In this document: piece by piece, positions 33,429 through 44,271 of the stretch | Layout of the letters: each line of letters opens with the position of its first letter | Numbering within the stretch: position 1 is the first letter of the stretch | Origin: Paraphaeosphaeria minitans | Taxonomy: Eukaryota > Ascomycota > Dothideomycetes > Pleosporales > Didymosphaeriaceae | Length of the DNA: 64,000 nucleotides | Assembly (NCBI GenBank): GCA_015832175.1 | Contig: WJXW01000014.1 | Coordinates: forward strand, 310,001-374,000 | Direction: 5' to 3' | Made by a program: the position numbers and the translations under genes | Notes under the pieces: model-generated | What the model was told of the DNA's origin: nothing | What the model saw: only the letters and a program-made list of their open reading frames with translations | Database searches by the model: none

Positions 33429-36379
33429 TCAAGTGCCCTTAGTGGTGGTCTTGATCTTGGATATCTTGTTGAGCACACTCAGAAGACCTAGTACAATCGT
33501 CAGATGGAAAAAGGATGGCTGTTTTTGGTGGGTACTTACCGGTCGTGCCGTTGGGCAAGGTGGCTGAAGCAAGGGAGTTCCTCTCGCCGACAGTCACGGT
33601 GGTCACACAGCGGACCTTGCAGCTGTCCTTGAGTCCCTGACCCCATTTGAAGACGACCTCATCATCACGATCGTTGCCCGCGACAAACAAGAAATCGGGA
33701 CGATCGTTTTCGAGATACCTGTCGTAGATGTGCTGCGCGGCGGTAGACTTGTCGTAGTCGGCAGGTTCGATGATGACGGAGTTCTTGGTGGGAATGGCCC
33801 TCACACGCTGCGACGCCGAAGCATCGTTGATCTGGTTTGCGCACTCGCCAGCTTGGCGGCTGGCGGAATCGGTCTCACTCTCGTAGTGGTAAATGAGTGA
33901 GCATTGATGCTCCTCAACCCAGCTTCCCTCAACGCGCTCAACGTAGTATTGGAGGATATCCTTGATAGCCTTCTTCCACGTCTGTGTCTTCTCCTCATCA
34001 GGGAATCGGATCCACTCGTCTGAGTCTCCATCGCGAACGAAACAGCCGTTCTCGGCTATGAGGCCAAGGTTGGGGAGGCGGTTGAAAGCCAGCTCAAGTT
34101 CCTCGACGGTGCGTCCGCTCATGACATACACAGTGTTCTTCTTATCGTTCAGAATGTCGCTCAGTATGTCGATGACCTTGTCAACGTTGGTTATGACGGT
34201 GTTATTGACAGAACCGTAGTTGGCCAGAGTACCCTCATAGTCGAGAATGAACAAGCGGTTCTTGGTAAGCTCGTAGTCCCTGATCAAGTTCGCTGCGGAC
34301 AGCCGGGGGATTGACATGGTGTCACGACGGAACTGTTCCTCGAAGACTTGGTTGAGCTTGCTAGTTAGATTCATAAGCCAATACTCGCCCGTATGGTGCA
34401 ACACGTTGTCGTGTAGCTTCTTGTACCGAGTGGCCTTCTCGTCTTCGCTCATCTCGAGAGCCTGCTTGAAAGCATCGGCAATCCCCTGGTAGTGCCAAGG
34501 ATTGACCGCAAGCTCGGCGCCTTTGAAGATTGAGGAGCTACCGGTGAATTCGCTGAGGATCAGTGGGCTGTGTTTCTTGTTGCCGTAAGCACCATCCTGG
34601 CAGATGACGAATTCGTGAGCACTAAGGTTCATTCCCTCGCGCAGACTGGTGATGACCATGGCGTCTGCGACGGAACACAAGGCAAGATACTGGTGGAAAG
34701 AAATATCCTGCCTGAGGAACACGAGCGGGTTGTGCGACAAGGTAGAGTACTGAGCGTCGATACGGGTAACGATCTCAGACACGGTGGATGCCAGCTCGGG
34801 GTCTTCCCGTGTTGAGGTAGCGACCTGGATCAGGACAACCTAGAGTACCCGTGAGCATATTCCTCACGACTGGATGATAGCAAAACTGACCTTGTCCCTC
34901 CACTCGGGGTTCTTCTTCAAAAAGACTTCGAAGGAAAGAAGCTTCTGACGCACGCCGCGGATGCTGTCTAGCTTGTCACGGGCGACAATCACGTGCTTTC
35001 CTTGGTAGCGCTCTGTGAGTGTGTTGATCCAGTCCTGGACTTCCTTCTCTTTCCGGCCGTCGGCAAGTTTATGCGGGTCTACACCGATGGGCGAGGCATA
35101 GACGTTCACGAATCGAGTCTCGAGCTGGACGCCGTCCTCGATCGCCTCGACTGCAAGGATGCGAGAGCACGTCTGCAGGAAATGGTGGGCGTATTCCGGA
35201 GTCTGGAAGGCGACGAGGTTGGCGCCGAGCATACCCTCCAGCAGCTGCGTACGGGCTGCCAAGCAGCGGAAGACCTCGGATGAGGGGAACGCGGTGTGCA
35301 AGAAGAATCCGATCTTTGCGTCTGGAAGCTTCTCCCTAATCATCGCCGGGACAAGGCAGAGGTGGTAGTCGTGGACCCAGATGGTATCGCCACGCTTGTA
35401 GTTCTTGACAATCTTGTCGGCAAAGGCTTGGTTCACGTTTCGGTAGAAGCTCCACGAGTGATCCAGGAAAGCCTTGCTCTTTGGGTGGTCTGGAATGACA
35501 TAGTGGAAGACGGGCCAGAGAATGGTCTTGCAGTAGTGAGCATAGTGACCGTCGTAATCTTTGTTGCTCACGAAGACGGCCAGGGCGTCGTGCTCTTCCT
35601 CCAACTTCTCATAAATATCTTGCTGCTTGTCATCGTCGATCTCTTCGGTAGGAAATCCGACGAGACCAACATGAAGAACATCCTGGGTGGTGCCGGCAGC
35701 ATCTGCAGCGCGGACAGCATTGGTAAGACCGCCGTTACCCTGAATGGCAGGCACGATTCGGTACATCTGTTCCCAGCGAGGATCGGTCTTCCGGTTGCCG
35801 GAGTTGGTCTTGTAGAGCGAGCGAGCCCTCTCACGGGAGGCCTCGCGCTGGTGCTTGAGGCGCTCCTCGTTCTTCTGGTACTCTAGAACGGTGTCGGCTG
35901 GACGACCGGCCCTTGAACGTGGCTGGTTGAAGAACATTCCACCAGCTCCCCACTCCGGGACGTGGGCATCGCTGCGGACGAGTGTCTTTGTATCGTTGGG
36001 CCGGAGGAAGTGAGCAGTTGCACTCGGCTGGGTCGGGGTGAAGTAGTCCTCTTGTGCGAGCATAGCAGCGGGTGTCTTAGGGAGAGTGATGCCCGGAGGC
36101 GCGTTGTCCCTGAGGATACTGCCTTGACCAGCATCTTTGGCGCTGCCGATCGAGTTCTTGCGGTGCAGCTCCGTGGTAACCGGAACAACGGTGGCGGGGG
36201 TGGAAGCTTGCGACTGCTGGGGCTTGTCGAAGTCCACCGTATAAGGGAGGAAGCTGCGCCCTCGAGTCAGTCTTTCTCTACAAAAGTGTCGCGCCGCGCC
36301 AAACATAGCTGTAGAAGGTGCGACAGACAACGACACTGTGCAGCGGGGTCACTTACAGGGCGGCGTGAAAGTTGGACAT
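33429..36379 (-). CDS. Trehalose-6-phosphate synthase complex regulatory subunit (Tps3/Tsl1-like)
   Basis: Cytosolic subunit of the trehalose synthase complex. Four exons join in phase: 36379-36357, 36253-34891, 34839-33540 and 33487-33429 (914 aa). The tiny first exon gives MSNFHAALFLPYTVDFD, the usual start of this family. After a variable ~130-residue N-terminal region comes a GT20-type domain (VHDYHLCLVPAMIREKLPDAKIGFFLHTAFPSSEVFRCL; SPIGVDPHKL; SLREGMNL). A trehalose-phosphatase-like domain begins near residue 655. Its first motif reads LDYEGT instead of the catalytic DxDGT, and a later motif is GNDRDDE. Loss of the second aspartate suggests it does not hydrolyse trehalose-6-phosphate, as in yeast Tps3 and Tsl1. 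Two AGGGG stress-response-type elements face the gene at 36605-36609 and 36974-36978; their role is inferred. Confidence 0.9.
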
Positions 36380-38283
36380 GGTGGACGGCCAGTTGGCTTT
36401 GATGCCCGATGGCGATAGGATCGTTGGCTATCAATGCGGAGAAGGTTGTTGGAGCGTTGTAGATGCGGAGGGCGTGTGGAGGAAGTTGACCCAAGGTAGG
36501 CGGCGGTGAAGGGAGAAAGGGTGGAGTGGGATGGTGATGGCGATGGTAAAAAAGTTTCCAGTTGAGGTCGACAGCTAGCGTCACGTTGCTTCACGCCTGA
36601 AAACCCCCTGCTTGGCTGTGCCAACGCGGAAGACGGCAAGCCACACGACTTATATCCCGTTGGGACAGTGAGCTGGCCCGGCTACTGCCTTGGTTCTGCG
36701 TGCGAGGATTGTTGGGCGCGTACAACCGCAGTTCCTGTTCTTTCTTTTCTTTTCTTTTCTTGCACCGCGCCCCGCGATATGACGTACCGTCAGGCACAGG
36801 CACGGGCAGCTCGGGCCGCCCCAGAAACGCACAGTCTCACCGTTTCACACTCCTACCATGGCACAGCTCTCTACGAGATCACTGTCGCATCATTTGCACG
36901 TCCTGACGACAAGTGAAACCTCTGGTAGCGCTCCCGTTAGCAAATCCGGAGCCTCATCCATATGACGAAGCTCCCCCTCAGTAGCCAGGGCCTCATCCCA
37001 CTGCAACTAACCTCTAGTGGCTGTAGATGAATTGACGAGGCGCTAGAATGGGGTGGGTTAAGGTCGACTCGGCTGGAAGGTCCCGGAGGCACTGCGGTGA
37101 TGGGATTTGGTCAGAATGCCATCGTCTGCAGGCAGAATGCGATGTGCGGGAACGGGCAGCTGCCGAAAACCATCGTCTGCCCGGGCGGCCTGCGTTATCT
37201 GGTATTTCAAAGTACCTCGTCGATCCGTCGCCTCGGGCGCTCTCTGTATACCCTGTAGTGAGTATGGAGATGTCCGCAGGTCACGCCATCATGTTAGGAG
37301 GCACTCTTTACTCGTAGACTTCTTGGTCACACCATCTAAATTGCACTTGTATTCAGGCCGCTGCCATATCGCCGTTGGGGCCGTAGGGACTTGTCCTTGG
37401 AATTAGCGACGCCGATGATGATGCCGTGACTGGGCGGCACATTGTGCACTTGATCACATCTTGTTCTGCACCCTCGTTTCTCCACGGACGGGCAAACGTG
37501 GACTGAGACTCTGTCTCAGAGCGCACCGCACCACACCACGCACCGTACCGCGTCAAGCCTACGTACACGCACGCACGTCCGCACGCCCTGGTCAAAGGCC
37601 CATTGCCTTGCTCACTCAAAAAAGGGCTTCCATTCAGGCTCAGCCGCACATGGACATACCTCGAGCTGAACCGCACTGGCAGCTCGGTGTGAGTCGCGCG
37701 GCATCCCCATAGCCTGGCTACATAATACTACATCGACCACCCAAACGAAATTGCCTCACCAGGCAAGGAAAATGAAACCTGTCGAGCACCGAGGAAGTTA
37801 ACCCAGCCGTGAAGGTGTCGTGAGAAAGACGCACAGGCGGTGCGGATGAGACGTGTGGAAGGTTGGGCGAAGGAAGGGTCCATGTACCTAGACATCTGGA
37901 CACGCAGGACAGCGACATCACGCAGGAAGTGCCACTGAGACACCAGGCGCCGGCACAGCACATTCACAGCCGTGCGACCACGTACAGCACGCCATGCGTG
38001 GTTGAAGCCGCAGGTCAGGCCAGCCATAGGTACCTAATCAGCCTCTCCCACCATGCCCATGTCCCACTCGCTTCCCCTTCCCCATCCCCATCAGATCCCC
38101 TTGCCCACACGCCCATCCGCGCGCCTCCGGCCGCACTCCTGCACGCCCACCCAAACAAAGCCCAACACCGCCCATTGTACCCCCCGACATCCCACGCCCG
38201 GAACGCGCCCCGGCACCCGAAAAAGAAAAAAAAGAAAAAAAAGGATACCTAACGAAGCCAACACCCACGCCCGCCCACCCGCC
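36380..38283. promoter_or_regulatory. Divergent intergenic region (Tps3/Tsl1-like and DUF7704 genes)
   Basis: No gene is supported in 1.9 kb. Two CCCCT sequences (AGGGG on the minus strand, the STRE core) at 36605-36609 and 36974-36978 could serve the stress-linked trehalose gene. A perfect palindrome TAGGTACCTA lies at 38027-38036, and an A-rich run (AAAAAGAAAAAAAAGAAAA) at about 38220-38242 lies just before the DUF7704 start. Confidence 0.45.
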
Positions 38284-38757
38284 ATGCCGGAACGCGACCC
38301 CTTCCTCGCGCGCATCCCGCTTCCCTACCGCCTCCTCCTCCTCTACCTCGAGCCCCTCATGGCCATTAACGGCGCCCTCCTGTGCCTCTTCGCCCCCGCC
38401 CTGTTCCTCTCCACCTTCTCGCCCTACCTCGCCTACCACGCCGACAACCAGATCATCTACAACCAGCTCGCCGCCACGTACACGCTGTTCGCGTTCAACC
38501 AGGCCGTCGTGCTGCGCGTGGCCAAGGACCTGCGCGTGTGGCGAGCGATTGTGCTCGGTATACTGGTGTGCGATGTGATGCATTTGTGGGCGGGGTTTGA
38601 TGTCATGAGGAGGGATGGGACGGTTTGGCCGGGGGTGTGGAGGGCGGAGGATTGGGTTGCCATGGGGAGCTTGGTTGTGCCTATGGGGTTGAGGACGGCA
38701 TTTTTGTTGGGGGTTGGGGTCAAGGAGGAGGGGGGAATGGAGAAGAAGTTGCAGTAG
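38284..38757 (+). CDS. DUF7704-type integral membrane protein
   Basis: Single exon, 157 aa. Four hydrophobic segments are visible: about residues 15-50 (PYRLLLLYLEPLMAINGALLCLF and ALFLSTFSPYL), 65-82 (LAATYTLFAFNQAVVL), 90-107 (VWRAIVLGILVCDVMHLWAGF) and 128-147 (MGSLVVPMGLRTAFLLGVGV). The YLEP, QLAATYTLFAFNQAVVLR, DLRVWRA and EDWV motifs match the small fungal DUF7704 family. These proteins have no assigned function. The codon pattern changes from C-ending to G-ending about halfway through, at 38565. Confidence 0.85.
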   Translation: MPERDPFLARIPLPYRLLLLYLEPLMAINGALLCLFAPALFLSTFSPYLAYHADNQIIYNQLAATYTLFAFNQAVVLRVAKDLRVWRAIVLGILVCDVMHLWAGFDVMRRDGTVWPGVWRAEDWVAMGSLVVPMGLRTAFLLGVGVKEEGGMEKKLQ

Positions 38758-39339
38758 GGGGGTAGGTGGGATGGGGAGGGGAGCGGGATATACCTACCCA
38801 CGGTGGACTTGTCGAGCGACGGGGTTTCCGTGCCGCGATTTTGCATGGAAGTGATACCTATGGACGAAAGAGCTAGGTTGCAAGGCGGCGCAAGTCGCAT
38901 CGTTGAAACAACGTTTTTAAGATTCAGCGGACAGTCTTAAATTTATTTAGCAGCTTTACCTCTTATATACGTAGCTATAAAGATAACTTTATTATTATCT
39001 TTCTTTCTTCTGCTAGAGCAAAAGAAGTAAAGGTTAAGATAGAGTAGCTATACGTTAGTTAAGGTATACGTGCTATTAGAGAGGTTAGGTTTTGTAGCCT
39101 TATTATAGGAATCTATCAAGGGTGTAATCCCTTTAGCAGTAGCTAACAAGGATCCTGAGAAGAGCATCTACCAAATGTATCAGCAGTAGCAGCAGCAGCA
39201 GCAGCATATCAACACCCCCAATCTGTCCACTACCAGATCTAACACCTTGAAGGAACCCAAAAGCACCAGAAAACGCAGAGTAACACCCCAATCCATCCAC
39301 TCCAGCCCATCGCCCCCCCCCCCCCCCCCCCCGACCACC
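38758..39339. other. Spacer with AT-rich patch and C20 run
   Basis: No intact gene between the 3' ends of the DUF7704 gene (+) and the proline-rich gene (-). It holds the AT-rich patch annotated at 38905-39165, a short (CAG)n run (about 39180-39206) and an uninterrupted run of 20 C residues at 39313-39332 right at the 3' end of the proline-rich gene. Confidence 0.5.
38905..39165. mobile_element. AT-rich patch, possible RIP-degraded transposon fragment
   Basis: A sharply bounded segment rich in A, T and TpA steps inside otherwise GC-rich sequence. All frames are broken by many TAA/TAG codons. One + frame has a patch reading IKGVIPLAVANKDP, faintly like the helix-turn-helix region of Fot1/pogo-type transposases, but this is weak. 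No terminal inverted repeats or target duplications were found. The texture fits repeat-induced point mutation of a repeat remnant, which is inference. Confidence 0.35.
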
Positions 39340-40856
39340 CTAAGGCTGCGGCATCTCTGCCGTGTCTGACACCGCGCCCGCCCCACCCAGCTGCCCAGGA
39401 CTCCCCTTCCTCACAAACACACTCGTCTCCCTCTTCCCCCCCCGCCCATCCCTGTACCGAATCGACATGGTCAGAATCCCCGCCTCCCCGATGTGCACCT
39501 CGAACGCCTGCCCCCTCACCATGACCTGCTCCCAAAACCGGTGCGTGAACATCTTCGCAGCCTCAAAGTTCGCCGTGTGCCGGGACATGAACGGGCCACT
39601 GGTCTTCTCGCTGACCGGCGCTGCTTGGCTTGGCACGTAGTCCTCCTCGACGAGCTCGTATTGCGGGCCGGAGGTCGAGGCGCACGCGGTTGAGAGGGAG
39701 AGCTGCGCCGAGTACTGGAGTTTCTGGGCGATGGAAACGGGGAGGGTGGAGAAGTCTTCGAAGGAGGGGACGGCGGGGAGGGAGAGGCGGCGGGAGGGGG
39801 GGAGGTTGGGTGAGATATCGTGCCGGTCTAGGTGGAGGTCGGGTTCGCTGTGGGGGTGGGGACTGCTGCCCCAGGGAGGAGGTGTGTTGGAGACCTCTAT
39901 TGAAGTGATGGGCGACGTGGCTGCGAAGTCGGGATGGTTCTTGGAACCGACGGCTCCTTGCGGGCGGGCGGCGGCAGCACTCGACGACTCGGCCTGGGGG
40001 GATTGAATCGCAGTATCGTTCGATGTATCCTCTGCTGGATTCAGAAGGTTATGTGGGAAACGATTCACAGCATGTATCGATGCGCTCTGTGCCAGATTTA
40101 GAAGGTTTGGGATTGAAACAAACCACTCGTAACATACCGTGGGTTTGACGGGCTGTTCGTTGTGCTGGATGAGCGGTTCATCCTGATACAACTTGCCCCT
40201 AGATCACGGGTACCAAGTCAGTATAGACTCAGACAGGGTGGTGTATATCTCTGCTAATCTGCAAGACAGACACATCCTCTTTACATCCGCTGGTTTACTT
40301 ACCACACAGCCTGACGCTCTATCCATTTCTCTAGACTTTCATGCTCATAACTTGGCAAGTGGTCCCACAGCGGCCCAAGGCGGTTTCTTGTGTTCCACTT
40401 CTGCAACTGAAAGGAGCAGTTTAGGTCGAGAAGAACGCTTGAGCTGCCAGGAACTCGTTGTCCCTCGTACGCAGGAAGAGAAGGCAGAGGACGAGGAAAG
40501 ATGGGACGAGGCGGAGGCTCGGGAGCGACGTGCGCGAGACCAGGTGGCGGCGGGAGGACAAACCCAATAACCGCAGGCAGCGGCGGGAGATGGAAGTGTT
40601 TGCGCGAACCGCCTGCACCGCTCTGTTTCTGGTATGTAGGCAGAGAAGGTAAAGTGGGAGGCGGAACCGGCGGATGAAGAGGCTCGGGAGCGCCGTGTGC
40701 GAGGCCAGGCGGCGGCGGCGGCGACGGGAGCTGGAGAACACTGCCCGGGCCGCCTGAAACTTTCTGTCCCTTGTATGCGCGAGGAGGAGAGCGAGGACGA
40801 GGGGGAGGCTCAGAAGCGATGCGTACGACAGGAGGCGGCGGCGGGAGGTTGTTCAT
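39340..40856 (-). CDS. Proline-rich hypothetical protein
   Basis: Not recognised. Exons on the minus strand: 40856-40303 and 40198-39340, joined in phase (470 aa). The donor at 40302 is GTAAGT. The N-terminal ~150 residues are strongly proline-rich with two copies of a PPPPGLAH(G/V)APEP...PSLP(T/A)Y unit. The C-terminal ~90 residues look folded and basic (FMSRHTANFEAAKMFTHRFWEQVMVRGQAFEVHIGEAGILTMSIRYRDG). A further stopless 51-nt GT...AG segment (40137-40087; donor GTATGT, branch-like CTTCTAAAT) may be a second intron; removing it would keep the frame. It overlaps one of two tandem copies of a NLLN...-encoding sequence. No signal peptide or membrane helix is seen. Confidence 0.6.
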
Positions 40857-41467
40857 AAACGAGAACGATTACGCCAGAATATGGCGATCTCATGCAAGAG
40901 GAATGATTTTTTTTTTTTTTTTTCAGATTTTGGAGCTCAGGGTCGCAAAGGTGCAATGCACTTGAGAAGATTGCCATATATGGGGTGTCGCTGCGAACGT
41001 GGGCCACATGGCGACATGTTGGGAAGGTACATACAACAGGCCCAACTTTTGTCGGCATACACAGCGCCTGCGGCATAGCTTACTCAATCTTCTCGCAGCC
41101 CTGATGCGCAACAGACGGTAAGTTTGTGTGCGAAACGGCCAAAATCTCTACATTGGTACCATGGACTTGGTCCCAACACTTTGCACAAGATACACTAAAC
41201 CCACAAGAAGCAACACCGGTTCACAGTCCAGTACCGTAAGAATAGTAAATTTGCAGTAATTCAATTTCTTTCATAGGCCAATAGCAACCTCAGCTCATTA
41301 GCTCTCTCACCATGAATAGATGTCCGCTTCGGGAAACCCAAAACTCAAGACCGGGAAAACTGCCCGAAGTAAGATCGCCCCAAATGCCGCCTCAGATTGC
41401 CATGGCGCCATCCTGAACTCCAAAAGCCGTGAACATCACCCATCCCGTGACCGAACCGCATGGCATC
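40857..41467. other. Spacer between two minus-strand genes
   Basis: No supported gene. A T15 run lies at about 40908-40922. The left part is presumably the promoter of the proline-rich gene. Confidence 0.45.
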
Positions 41468-42231
41468 TCACTCCTTGCGCTCATCCTTGACCTCCCTCGC
41501 CCCAGCTCCCTCATCACCCTTCTTATTCTCCTCCACCTCCACCTCCACCTCCACCTCCGTCCTCTCCACATACAGCACCTTCGTATGCCTCTCCCCTTCC
41601 ACAAGTTCACTCAGAAACAAACTTAAACAATGATCATTATCAAACCCACACCCCACCTCATCATACCTCACCGCGTGCAGACGCGCAAACCTTGGATTCC
41701 TGACCCCCTTGATCGGCGCCAGCCACACGAACTTAGGCCGCTCCTTCATCGCCGTGAGTCTCGGATTGCGCGCCAGGAACAGCTGGAGCAGCTGGGCGTT
41801 GACGAAACTCAGCGACGGGCTGCTCGGTCCGGCTGGGTGGGTGGAGACATCCCTGGAAGAGTCGACGGCGGTCTCGGAGATGATGGTGTACATGCACTGC
41901 GGGGAGACGGGCATCTTGGATTCGTAGGCGCTCATGACGGCTTGGATTTCGAGGCGACGGATGTGGGCGATGAGGTGCAGAGTGCGGTCGGGGAAGAAGC
42001 TGTTGTCCATTGTTGTGCCTACGCGAGTTTGAAGAAGTGATGTTGGACGGCGGGTGCGGCGATTCCGGGAGCGGGTCTGGGAGCGGTTGCACTTGGAGTC
42101 AAGCGCGGACTCGGTGGCATAGTCCTGGGAGCCTTGGATGCGCGCGCGCCGACTGATGGGGCAGGATAGATCTCCGTGATGTCTGAATCGTCGTCTCCGT
42201 CCAACTCGATCACGCGTCTCTTGGGAGCCAT
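41468..42231 (-). CDS. Hypothetical protein with acidic SIM-like N-terminus
   Basis: Not recognised. Two frames on the minus strand join in phase if a 74-nt intron is removed: exon 1 at 42231-42093 and exon 2 at 42018-41468 (donor GTGCAA, acceptor GCGTAG), giving 229 aa. The N-terminus MAPKRRVIELDGDDDSDITEIYPAP has a basic patch, then hydrophobic residues flanked by aspartates, reminiscent of SUMO-interaction motifs. The main body (HLIAHIRRLEIQAVMSAYES; FVNAQLLQLFLARNPRL) looks helical. The tail contains (EV)n from a (CCTCCA)n microsatellite near 41532-41560 and ends in a charged stretch. The join is my inference; alternatively exon 2 could start at its own ATG at 42010. Confidence 0.55.
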
Positions 42232-42504
42232 TGCTGCGGTGTTCGGGTCCTTGGAGTCAGCAAGGAGTTGGGAGGGATAAGCGGTAGTATTGGCAGCGTC
42301 AGAGTTGGTGGGTAGTGGAGAGAAAGAGAACTGTTTGCGCAGGACGCAGGTGTTCACGTCGGCGCGGGTCGATGTGCCACTTCACCCAGACTTAATCTCA
42401 CTTGTGGTAGGTATCGCACTCAAGTTTGAGGGAACAGATGAGGTGTATGGTCGGACCTATGTCGAGATCAATGGACTTCATTTGGTATATCATTTGTCTC
42501 TCAC

Positions 42505-44271
42505 TTAAAGCTTCGCCTTTGGCCCCTTCACCTCTTCCAGCGCCTTTACCTTCAACATCCTCCGCAATATCTTCCCGCTCGCACTCTTGGGAATCTCATC
42601 TAGCCACCTGATACCGCCTCTCAGTCGTTTGTGTCCCGCCACTCTCTCACCCAACCAGTCAATGATGGCCTTTTTCTCGTCGTCTGTCCGGTCGAGCCCG
42701 TCCTTGGGCACTACATACGCCCTGGGTAGCTCGGTAGCCTCGTCTTTTTCATACACGCCAATGACTGCAACGTCATTGATGGATGGGTGAGACAGAAGAA
42801 TGCCTTCCAATTCTGCAGGCGCGACCTGGAAGCCCTTGTACTTGATGAGCTCCTTGATGCGGTCCGTAATGTAGAAGTTTCCGTCGACATCTTGGTAGCC
42901 CACGTCCCCGGTCTTGAAGTAGCCATCAGATGTCAGAGCGTTCGCAGTTCCCTCGGGGTTATTGAGATAGCCCTTGAAAACATTGGGCCCTTTGATCCAA
43001 AGCTCTCCCACTTCGCCTACCTTGAGCTCCTTCTCCTCTGGCGACATGTATTTCGCGACTTGGTAAGGCAAAAGCGTGCCCACCGAGCCAACGTGTTTGT
43101 TCCAGGTCTCCCATGGCTGCGTGTGTGTGGTCGGGCTCGTCTCTGATAGCCCGTAGCCTTGCTTTATAGGGATCTTGAGGCGGCCGTACACTGCATCGAC
43201 CAACTCTTTTGTCAATGGCGCGGCGCCCGAGTTCATCATCCGTACAGTGCTGAGGTCGTATTTTGAAATCACGGGGCTCTTTGCGAGAAGGACCACGATC
43301 GGTGGAACGACGTACACGAAGGTGATCTTGAGCTCTTGTACGAACTTGCAGAAATCTTCGAGGTCGAAACGTGGCATGACAACGAGTTGCAATCCAGAAT
43401 GCATGGCTTGATGGATGAGACAGGTAAGCCCTAGTATTCATGGTTAGCGACCTTTCGATAGACGTGCAGAATTTGCACATACCATAGATATGAAAGAACG
43501 GCAAGAAAGCCAGGATGTTATCGCCGTCTCCGCTGGGTCCACCTGTCGTGCTCAGTTTCCCCCCCTCTCCCGCTTTGATCATCATCGTGTTGGCCACGAT
43601 GTTTCTGTGCGTCAGCATCACACCCTTGGGATGTCCTGTTGTACCTGAAGAATACACCAAAAACGCAAGATCCTGGTCTGGTTTTGCCTTCGTCCTTCGG
43701 TATCTGGCCGACCCGGACGTCTTCCTTATGCTCGTGAAGTGCTTGACTTTGTAGTTGGAGTCGCGCTGATCGCCCATGACAATGACACGGTCCAAGGGAA
43801 TGCCGACCTTCGTCGCAGCTGCCTGTGCATTCTTGATGAAGGCCATCTGCGTGACAATCGCCTTTGCGCCTGCATCCTTGAGTTGGAAAGCAAGCTCATC
43901 AACTGTGTATGCCGGGTTCGCCGGGCTGAGTACTCCGCCGGCCCAATGGCAACCCCATGTTATCGCCGGTGTATCGATGCAGTTCGTAGTGTAGAGCGTG
44001 AGGACATCGCCCTTCTGCCAGTCCCAGAGTGCCTTGAGGCCCTGGCCGAACTCAATCGCGACGTTCTTGACCTGCGCGTATGTGTAGGATCGCTTCGTGT
44101 ACGGATCGACGTAGATGACTATACTCACGTCAGCCTGAGGTTCACATTGCAACATGGGAAGTACAACGCACCTTTGTCGTCTTGGAAAGGCTTATCTTTG
44201 CGCTCGAACAAGAACCCCCAAAGATCGACGTCCGGGATAGGGACGTCGGGGTAATTGGACTTTGTAGGCAT
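42505..44271 (-). CDS. 4-coumarate--CoA ligase-like acyl-CoA synthetase, peroxisomal
   Basis: ANL-superfamily enzyme that activates a carboxylic acid with ATP and transfers it to CoA. Exons 44271-44172, 44118-43483 and 43430-42505 join in phase (553 aa). The joins restore DDKVIYVDPYTKRSYTYAQV and FFHIYGLTCLIHQAMHSGL. The AMP-binding P-loop YSSGTTGHPKGVMLTHRN is near residue 200. The second motif is GYGLSETSPTTH, then YFKTGDVGYQDVDGNFYITDRIKELIKYKG with the hinge, and the C-terminal catalytic lysine segment PKSASGKILRR. The protein ends in AKL, an accepted PTS1 peroxisomal signal. Fungal members handle phenylpropanoid, fatty or related acids; the substrate cannot be read here. No secondary-metabolite core gene is nearby. 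Confidence 0.92.
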
